A DNA stretch of 5,217 bases, taken from positions 1 to 5,217 of the forward strand of contig WFYB01000023.1 in NCBI GenBank assembly GCA_015490315.1, written 5' to 3'. This DNA is from Sulfurovum sp. (GTDB lineage: Bacteria; Campylobacterota; Campylobacteria; Campylobacterales; Sulfurovaceae). This document shows, piece after piece, positions 1-4,342 of this stretch. Numbering within the stretch: position 1 is the stretch's first letter; the number at the start of each line of letters is the position of its first letter. The notes beneath the pieces are model-generated. The model did not search any database. It was not told the DNA's origin and saw only the letters and a program-made list of their open reading frames with translations. The position numbers and the translations under genes are program-made.

Positions 1-115
1 GTGATCCGAGAGCAGGTGCAGGATAAGGGTGTGGATGAATAGTGCTGGCTTTATAGCGGTATGTTGTACAGGCACTCATAATAGTTATGCATCCAATCAA
101 CAATATACGATTCAC
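1..115 (-). CDS. Predicted lipoprotein, N-terminal part only (cut by left window edge)
   Basis: This reading frame is open to the window edge, so only about the first 38 residues are visible. From the GTG at 115 it begins MNRILLIGCITIMSAC: a short basic start, a hydrophobic core and a lipobox-like M-S-A-C, which predicts signal peptidase II processing and lipid attachment at that cysteine. The residues after it (TTYRYKA, then a His/Pro-rich HPHPYPAPA) look like the flexible linker that often follows the lipidated Cys. An in-frame ATG at 121 is an alternative start. I prefer the GTG because the AAGGA ribosome binding site lies about 8 bases before it but only 2 before the ATG. The gene is divergent from aguB and has its own -10 box. 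The mature domain is outside the window, so no function can be assigned. It is probably anchored to the outer or inner membrane facing the periplasm. Confidence 0.62.
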   Translation of the reverse strand, partial: MNRILLIGCITIMSACTTYRYKASTIHPHPYPAPALGS

Positions 116-145
116 AAGCATCTTCCTTTCTACGTACAAAAACAT

Positions 146-151
146 ATCATA
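146..151 (-). promoter_or_regulatory. -10 box of the lipoprotein promoter
   Basis: Read on the minus strand, this is TATGAT directly preceded by TTTTTTTGC. That is the T-rich plus extended -10 arrangement typical of the main sigma factor in Campylobacterota. Transcription would start near 139, leaving a short leader that contains the AAGGA site in front of the GTG/ATG start of the lipoprotein gene. No -35 motif is obvious. Confidence 0.55.
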
Positions 152-189
152 GCAAAAAAATCAAAAAGCTATAAAAAGAGAGATTTTGC

Positions 190-195
190 TACACT
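190..195 (+). promoter_or_regulatory. Candidate -10 box of aguB, possibly giving a leaderless mRNA
   Basis: TACACT follows TTTTGC, the usual Campylobacterota extended -10 context, and ends only six bases before the aguB ATG. If this box is used, transcription starts at or within a base or two of the start codon and the mRNA has essentially no leader. A second candidate, TATAAA at 170-175, would give a leader of about 20 bases, but no Shine-Dalgarno-like sequence lies at a useful distance from the ATG. Confidence 0.45.
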
Positions 196-201
196 ACCTT
201 T

Positions 202-1077
202 ATGAAAACAGCACTGATACAACAATATTACCGAGGCTCAAAAAAGGCAACGATCGAAGCAACTGTTTCAATGATTGAAGAGGCTGCCGGAGAGAAAGCC
301 GAGCTTGTCGTCCTGCAGGAGCTGCACCAGAGTGAATACTTCTGCCAGAGTGAGGATACCGCCTTCTTCGACTATGCAGAATCCTTTGAAGATGATCTGA
401 TATTTTGGAGAGATATCGCCAAGGCAAATGAGGTAGTCCTCGTCACGTCTCTCTTTGAGAAGCGTGCCCCCGGTCTCTATCACAATACAGCTGTCGTTTT
501 TGATAAGGATGGCAGCGTTGCCGGCAGATATCGCAAGATGCATATCCCTGATGATCCGGGCTTTTATGAGAAGTTCTATTTTACACCCGGAGACCTCGGC
601 TTTGAGCCGATCGATACCAGTGTGGGCAGACTCGGTGTGCTCATCTGCTGGGATCAGTGGTATCCCGAAGCGGCACGTATCATGGCGCTCAAAGGTGCCG
701 AACTCCTCATCTACCCTACCGCGATCGGCTGGTTCGATGCAGACAGCGATACGGAAAAGAGCCGACAAGTGGAGAGCTGGATCACCATACAACGTGCACA
801 TGCCGTAGCCAACGGTCTGCCGCTGCTCTCCTGCAACCGTGTCGGCTTCGAAGCGGACCAAAGCGGTGTGATGGATGGGATCCGGTTTTGGGGACACTCC
901 TTTATCTGTGGTGCACAAGGGGAGATACTCGCCCAGGCAGAGAGTGAAAATGAGGCTATCCTCTATGCCGATATCGACCACAACCGTACCAAAGAGGTAC
1001 GCGATATATGGCCGTTTCTGCGTGACAGGCGTATCGATGCCTACGACTGTCTGCTCAAGCGCTACTGTGATACCTGA
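202..1077 (+). CDS. aguB: N-carbamoylputrescine amidase (carbon-nitrogen hydrolase)
   Basis: The 291-residue protein is a full-length nitrilase-superfamily (carbon-nitrogen hydrolase) enzyme. The catalytic triad is visible: Glu40 in VVLQELHQ, Lys112 in YRKMHIPDDP and Cys149 in ICWDQWYPEAAR. The signatures KMHIPDDPGFYEKFYF and CWDQWYPEAAR, together with the overall length, are characteristic of AguB-type N-carbamoylputrescine amidohydrolases. These split N-carbamoylputrescine into putrescine, CO2 and ammonia, the last step of the arginine-decarboxylase/agmatine route to polyamines. The enzyme is expected in the cytoplasm, and no signal peptide is seen. The usual partner, agmatine deiminase (aguA), is not in this window. 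The start is placed at 202 because the first beta strand (MKTALIQQYY) begins there as in the family, although no ribosome binding site precedes it. A general nitrilase/omega-amidase role is the main alternative, but the motif match makes it less likely. Confidence 0.93.
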   Translation: MKTALIQQYYRGSKKATIEATVSMIEEAAGEKAELVVLQELHQSEYFCQSEDTAFFDYAESFEDDLIFWRDIAKANEVVLVTSLFEKRAPGLYHNTAVVFDKDGSVAGRYRKMHIPDDPGFYEKFYFTPGDLGFEPIDTSVGRLGVLICWDQWYPEAARIMALKGAELLIYPTAIGWFDADSDTEKSRQVESWITIQRAHAVANGLPLLSCNRVGFEADQSGVMDGIRFWGHSFICGAQGEILAQAESENEAILYADIDHNRTKEVRDIWPFLRDRRIDAYDCLLKRYCDT

Positions 1078-1096
1078 ACCTTTAAGTTATATTCAT

Positions 1097-1102
1097 TATA
1101 AT
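1097..1102 (+). promoter_or_regulatory. -10 box of the truncated globin gene
   Basis: A perfect TATAAT lies in the 55-base gap after aguB, behind AT-rich sequence. It would start transcription near 1109, about 24 bases before the globin ATG. A good ribosome binding site, AAGGA at 1122-1126, stands six bases from the start. No terminator is visible between aguB and this promoter, so read-through from aguB could also contribute. Confidence 0.6.
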
Positions 1103-1132
1103 CAGTGCAAATATACTACTGAAGGAACTGCA

Positions 1133-1654
1133 ATGGCGACAGTAAGAGAGATCATGGATTTGCCGCTTACGCCTGTAGAAAAAGGTGAAGAGGTTCATTT
1201 CAAAAATCCTCCCCAGACATTTTATGAGGCTATCGGCAAAGAGGAGGGGATGCGCGAACTGATGTATGACTTCTATGACAAGATCTATGAGAGTGAAATC
1301 GCACACTTCTTTCCGCAGGATGAAGAGGAGTTTGAAAAGGTCAAAGAGAAGAATACAAAATTTTTCATCCAGATATGCGGCGGACCAAAAGTCTATGAAG
1401 AGGAGAGCAAGGGTGCCGATCTTAACGAGTATATGGTACGTATCCATGATGACTTCTCGATCACCGAAAAATCGCGTATCGAATGGCTGGGAACAATGCG
1501 TGAGGCACTGGCAGACAAAGCACGCCATGTAGATATCGAACTGATCAAATCCTTTTGGGACTACCTCGAAAATTTCTCGAAACTTACCGTCAATACCTTT
1601 GCGGACGGATCAGTCTTTTACGCCTCATACAAACCGGGGGATGTCGTCTCTTAA
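1133..1654 (+). CDS. Group II truncated hemoglobin (GlbO/TrHbO-like)
   Basis: The 173-residue protein carries a truncated globin domain at about residues 30-156. The pattern FYEAIG, then IQxCGGPKVYEE, a proximal His in RIHDDF (His105, F8) and RIEWLGTM with Trp118 (G8), is that of group II truncated hemoglobins such as mycobacterial GlbO, rather than the group III type (Ctb) of Campylobacter jejuni. Tyr48 fits position B10, and Phe60 sits at CD1, where GlbO has Tyr. Such proteins bind heme and O2, NO or other ligands in the cytoplasm; the physiological role here (O2 handling, NO or peroxide detoxification) is inferred only from the family. About 30 residues precede the globin fold and about 17 follow it, longer than the roughly 130-residue canonical form. 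The ATG at 1133 is chosen because AAGGA lies six bases upstream. The frame stays open back to 875, but that part overlaps aguB. Confidence 0.9.
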   Translation: MATVREIMDLPLTPVEKGEEVHFKNPPQTFYEAIGKEEGMRELMYDFYDKIYESEIAHFFPQDEEEFEKVKEKNTKFFIQICGGPKVYEEESKGADLNEYMVRIHDDFSITEKSRIEWLGTMREALADKARHVDIELIKSFWDYLENFSKLTVNTFADGSVFYASYKPGDVVS

Positions 1655-1680
1655 GAGCGTACCTCCCAATTTTTAATTTT
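1636..1680 (+). terminator. Probable intrinsic terminator of the globin gene, inside the NUDIX 3' end
   Basis: An imperfect hairpin spans 1636-1667. GGGGG (1636-1640) pairs with CTCCC (1663-1667, one G-T wobble). GT and CG (1643-1646) pair with CG and AC (1658-1662, one bulged T), and CTC pairs with GAG around a TTAA loop. It is followed by AATTTTTAATTTT (1668-1680), a T-rich tail on the plus strand only. The globin stop codon lies in the loop. On the minus strand no T run follows the stem, so it should end globin transcription only. The bulges make this a moderate call. Confidence 0.45.
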
Positions 1681-2253
1681 ATCAAACCACCACATAAAAG
1701 CGAACAGCAGTCCGGGGGTCTTGGCGACCGACTCATCATACATCCATACTTTGGCATCTTTGACTGGCAGGGTGATCACTTCGATCTTTTCGCCTTCGAT
1801 ACCGCCTCCTTCACTGACCCTCATCGACTCATCCACCTCTGCATAGTAGAGTGTCTGTACCGACCCGGCGAAGCCTACCGATGTATAAAACGAAGTAACA
1901 CGCTCGATGCGATCTAAGGGGACGCGATAGCCGCACTCCTCCTCTATCTCTTCTTTGGCGATCTCTTCAAGAGGCAACGCTTTGTCCACGATCCCGGCAC
2001 ACAATTCGACAGTCATACCGTCGTGGTTGTGGATATAGACTGCCGGACGGAACTGCTTGACGAGCACAAAAGCCTCTTTCTGGGTATGGTATATCAGGAT
2101 CGCCACACTATCATGTGCCTTGACAATCTCCCACTCTTTTGGGATACCGTCCTGTTCATAACGTGCCAATGCAGTGTGTACAAACTTGACATCTTTCAAG
2201 GGAGCAAGGGTAAAATGGCGGATGCTGTTCTGACTCTGATCATTTTTTTTCAT
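1651..2253 (-). CDS. NUDIX hydrolase, NUDT14-like nucleotide-sugar / ADP-ribose diphosphatase
   Basis: The 200-residue protein has a NUDIX fold with its box at residues 87-109, beginning GIVDK and ending EEIEEECGY. The metal-binding Glu cluster 102/105/106 is kept, but the canonical Arg of the REuxEE core is Glu and the first conserved Glu is Leu. The flanking features VLVKQFRPAVY (64-73), the AGIVD loop, TSVGFAGSVQTLYYAEV (120-140), GEKIEVI and TPGLLFAFMWW resemble the UDP-sugar diphosphatase (NUDT14) and ADP-ribose pyrophosphatase branch. These enzymes split a nucleoside diphosphate linked to a sugar, giving NMP and sugar phosphate in the cytoplasm; the exact substrate is not readable from sequence. 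The ATG at 2253 is chosen because AGGGA stands five bases before it. A GTG at 2271 would add six residues and lacks that support. The gene overlaps the end of the upstream peptidase gene by 14 bases, so the two are probably co-transcribed and translationally coupled. Confidence 0.85.
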   Translation of the reverse strand: MKKNDQSQNSIRHFTLAPLKDVKFVHTALARYEQDGIPKEWEIVKAHDSVAILIYHTQKEAFVLVKQFRPAVYIHNHDGMTVELCAGIVDKALPLEEIAKEEIEEECGYRVPLDRIERVTSFYTSVGFAGSVQTLYYAEVDESMRVSEGGGIEGEKIEVITLPVKDAKVWMYDESVAKTPGLLFAFMWWFDKIKNWEVRS

Positions 2254-3523
2254 AGATATCCCTGTTGTCACGATAGACTCTCAAAAGCCTTGAAGTGTCC
2301 CAGACATAAGATGGTGCACCAGAATCGAGGTACTCAAGCAGTTTCTCTCTGTTCTTTTTGGCATCTTTGATCACAACGGTTTTGTATTTTGTCGTTTTCA
2401 CCTTTTCATACTTGGTAAACTTTTTGAGGATGGTCTTGCCACCCGCAGATTTGCGTCTGAGTACTTTCATCGGGTCGATCCATCGCCCGTTCTTCATCAG
2501 CCCGAAATGCAGGTGCGGTCCGGTGCTTCTGCCGGTACTGCCTACATAGCCGATCACCTGCCCTTTCTTGACATGTTGCCCGCGCTTGACACGGATACGG
2601 CTCTGATGTGCATAGAGAGATTCATACCCTCCCGCATGCCTGATCTTCACCACCTTGCCGTAGCCACGCATCCATCCCGCATAACTAACACGCCCGTCAT
2701 TGACCGCAAGCAGCGGTGTACCCCGTCTCGCACCGAAATCTGTCCCGTGGTGCGGGCGGTAACGATGGAGTATCGGGTGCCATCTGCGATAGGAGAAGCT
2801 CGAAGTGATCCGTGCATGTCTCAGCGGCATACCAAACCTGCTCCCGCGTCCTCTCTGTGTCACACGCCGGGTATAGACCACCTTTTTCTTGCCTGTGACG
2901 GTATATGCCTGTGATGCTTTGTCACTCTTGTATCCGTAGCCATCCTCATCGGCATAGATAAACTGCTTTTTCTTTCCTGACTCGACCAATGCTATCTTGA
3001 TATGCGGCATCACAAAAGGCTGTCCGAGCCTTGTTTTCTGGTCATAGAGGAAACTTACCCTGTTTCCCTTCTTAAAGCGTCTTGCATCGACCACACCCTT
3101 GAGGAGCTGTCCCATCTTGTCTGCTACGACAGGTAGCTTGAGAGTGTTGCAGATATCGGTATGCAGATTGCTCTCGATGCGGACAGTAGCAGGGTATTCA
3201 CGCTCTTTGTAGACGATAGGAATGATATCGAAGCCATAGCCGTCAGAGGTTTTAAACAGATGGATCTGCATCTCGCTGCTGATGGGGATAAGTGCCTGAA
3301 GAAGTTTGCCATCCCTATCCGTCAGCTCATAATATTTGTACTTGCTGCGTATTTCGGCAAGAAACTTCTGATCCTCCGGGGATACCGAATCCAAAAGTGA
3401 TGCCGGTATGTTGTGTGAAGCGATGTACTCGGAAAAAGTCTCGCCTCTTTCCCATGTTTTGTGCGATATGGCTGCACCCTGAAGCATCATGCAGATCAGA
3501 AGTGCCGAAAAAATCTGTTTCAT
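2240..3523 (-). CDS. Exported M23 (LytM-type) peptidoglycan peptidase, Csd3/HdpA-like
   Basis: The 427-residue precursor starts with a Sec signal peptide (MKQIFSALLICMMLQGAAIS, cleavage near residue 20) and acts in the periplasm. The M23 metallopeptidase domain occupies about residues 230-352, with all zinc and catalytic elements present: His258 and Asp262 in HHGTDFG, His306 in YAHQS, and His337 and His339 in GPHLHFGL. The 200-residue region before it corresponds in position to the regulatory N-terminal domains of H. pylori Csd3/HdpA, a DD-endopeptidase/carboxypeptidase that trims peptide crosslinks and shapes the cell. A lysine-rich tail (about 357-427) follows the catalytic domain. The start at 3523 gives a clean signal peptide and has GGGA four bases upstream; a longer in-frame TTG start at 3562 would lie upstream of the -10 box. 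The gene is divergent from the pgbA-like/glcD pair and is followed by the overlapping NUDIX gene. Assignment to the family is firm; the precise bond specificity is inferred. Confidence 0.9.
   Translation of the reverse strand: MKQIFSALLICMMLQGAAISHKTWERGETFSEYIASHNIPASLLDSVSPEDQKFLAEIRSKYKYYELTDRDGKLLQALIPISSEMQIHLFKTSDGYGFDIIPIVYKEREYPATVRIESNLHTDICNTLKLPVVADKMGQLLKGVVDARRFKKGNRVSFLYDQKTRLGQPFVMPHIKIALVESGKKKQFIYADEDGYGYKSDKASQAYTVTGKKKVVYTRRVTQRGRGSRFGMPLRHARITSSFSYRRWHPILHRYRPHHGTDFGARRGTPLLAVNDGRVSYAGWMRGYGKVVKIRHAGGYESLYAHQSRIRVKRGQHVKKGQVIGYVGSTGRSTGPHLHFGLMKNGRWIDPMKVLRRKSAGGKTILKKFTKYEKVKTTKYKTVVIKDAKKNREKLLEYLDSGAPSYVWDTSRLLRVYRDNRDIYEKK
2258..2262 (-). promoter_or_regulatory. Ribosome binding site deciding the NUDIX start
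   Basis: On the minus strand this reads AGGGA, five bases before the ATG at 2253 and still within the coding sequence of the M23 peptidase. It supports the ATG over the GTG at 2271 and implies that ribosomes finishing the peptidase gene re-initiate on the NUDIX gene. Confidence 0.6.
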
Positions 3524-3550
3524 ACTGTCCCAAGTCCCAATTTTGGCACT

Positions 3551-3556
3551 ATTATA
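3551..3556 (-). promoter_or_regulatory. -10 box of the M23 peptidase-NUDIX operon
   Basis: Read on the minus strand this is a perfect TATAAT, preceded by TATTTGCGT. Transcription would begin near 3544, leaving a leader of about 20 bases that contains the GGGA site in front of the ATG at 3523. It lies back to back with the plus-strand promoter at 3619-3624. Confidence 0.6.
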
Positions 3557-3618
3557 ACGCAAATAGGTTAATCCTCTCCGGCGATAGAGACATCATTAAA
3601 CTTTTACTCTTTTGCTTG

Positions 3619-3624
3619 TATAAT
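3619..3624 (+). promoter_or_regulatory. -10 box of the pgbA-like/glcD operon
   Basis: A perfect TATAAT lies after a T-rich stretch that contains CTTTTACTCTTTTGCTTG, the classic Campylobacterota promoter form. The transcript would start near 3631. AAAGGA at 3644-3649 lies five bases before the ATG at 3655 and is the clearest ribosome binding site in the window. Confidence 0.65.
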
Positions 3625-3654
3625 CAATTAACACTAACCATACAAAGGATTGCT

Positions 3655-4341
3655 ATGCGCAAATTGGCATTGACAGTTTTGGCGGTTTCCCTGCCGCTTT
3701 TTGCAGATTTTTTCCCTCCAACAGTACACACTTCTATCACCTCGGTAGGAGAAAAATCGGTCTCGCTCTCCTCTGCCCTTCCGGTAGAGGGAATGAGCGG
3801 TATTGTCATCCATGACTACGGCAATGATCTCCAAGCCGTTACAGGGCGTGTCATCCAGCAGCCAAACGGTACCGCAACGCTGACGAAAGAGGATGTTGTC
3901 CATCATGACAAACTCCCTACCATCAAAACAGCTGTTGCTCCGGATGATGAAGTGATAGGCGGCTATCTCTACAACAATGTCCTACTCATCGCCCCGGATG
4001 CAGACACCTATGCTAGGATCACCTCTGCGTATGATAAAAACTGGATACACCCCGATCTCTTTGCCCTCTTCCTCTCCAATGAGGGAGATGCGCTGCCTAC
4101 CAAAGAAAATCTTGCCAAATTCGCCACTGAATACCAGGTAGGACTGATCTATATCGTCAAAAAAGACAAAGCGGTACTGCTCGACCCTTTCAGCGGAGCA
4201 CATGTCGCCCAAAAACCTATAGACAATCTACCCAAAGAGGCGAAGTACCCTTTCTATATGCGACTTGACGGTATCGATACAGGATGGTTCGGAAGCAGTG
4301 ACAAAAACGGAAACTACTACAAAGCTGTCGAGGCGCTCTAA
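3655..4341 (+). CDS. Secreted protein resembling the N-terminal domain of plasminogen-binding PgbA
   Basis: The 228-residue protein starts with a Sec signal peptide (MRKLALTVLAVSLPLFA, cleavage near residue 17) and should be periplasmic or surface exposed. The mature part begins DFFPPTVHTSITSVGEKSVSL and continues through a beta-rich domain that includes GIVIHDYGNDLQAVTGRV, VIGGYLYNNVLLIAPD and QVGLIYIVKKDKAVLLDPFSG. This matches what I know of the domain at the N-terminus of H. pylori PgbA, which is widespread in Campylobacterota. The protein ends right after this domain, so the long Glu/Lys-rich tail linked to plasminogen binding in H. pylori is absent, and that activity should not be assumed. 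Its position directly before glcD and divergent from an M23 peptidase matches the H. pylori order, which strengthens the family call. Its true role is unknown. No catalytic motif or Cys is visible. Confidence 0.75.
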   Translation: MRKLALTVLAVSLPLFADFFPPTVHTSITSVGEKSVSLSSALPVEGMSGIVIHDYGNDLQAVTGRVIQQPNGTATLTKEDVVHHDKLPTIKTAVAPDDEVIGGYLYNNVLLIAPDADTYARITSAYDKNWIHPDLFALFLSNEGDALPTKENLAKFATEYQVGLIYIVKKDKAVLLDPFSGAHVAQKPIDNLPKEAKYPFYMRLDGIDTGWFGSSDKNGNYYKAVEAL

Positions 4342-4342
4342 G

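Noticed and set aside
268..981. Open frame of 237 codons on the minus strand, antisense to aguB
   Set aside because: It lies wholly within aguB, whose catalytic motifs are all intact. The translated product resembles no family, and no promoter or ribosome binding site fits.
875..1132. Upstream in-frame extension of the globin gene into aguB
   Set aside because: The extra residues overlap the end of aguB and show no domain. The ATG at 1133 has a well-placed AAGGA and its own -10 box.
1082..1528. Minus-strand frame of 148 codons opposite the globin gene
   Set aside because: It is a mirror of a conserved globin coding sequence. It is Cys- and Phe-rich with no family signature.
2507..2914. Plus-strand frame of 135 codons opposite the M23 catalytic domain
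   Set aside because: It is antisense to the zinc-binding motifs of the peptidase and has no plausible start signal or recognisable domain.
3491..3523. Lipoprotein signal in the M23 peptidase (Cys11 in the signal peptide)
   Set aside because: The residue before the Cys is Ile, not Gly, Ala or Ser, and the Cys sits in the middle of the hydrophobic core. A type I signal peptide fits better.
3567..3600. Short inverted repeat (TTAAT/ATTAA) and a CTCT/AGAG pair between the divergent promoters, considered as an operator
   Set aside because: The arms are only four to five bases in AT-rich sequence, which is expected by chance. There is no second copy elsewhere in the window.
3292..3654. Long in-frame extension upstream of the PgbA-like gene
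   Set aside because: It runs antisense to the M23 gene and through the divergent promoter region. The ATG at 3655 begins a clean signal peptide behind AAAGGA.
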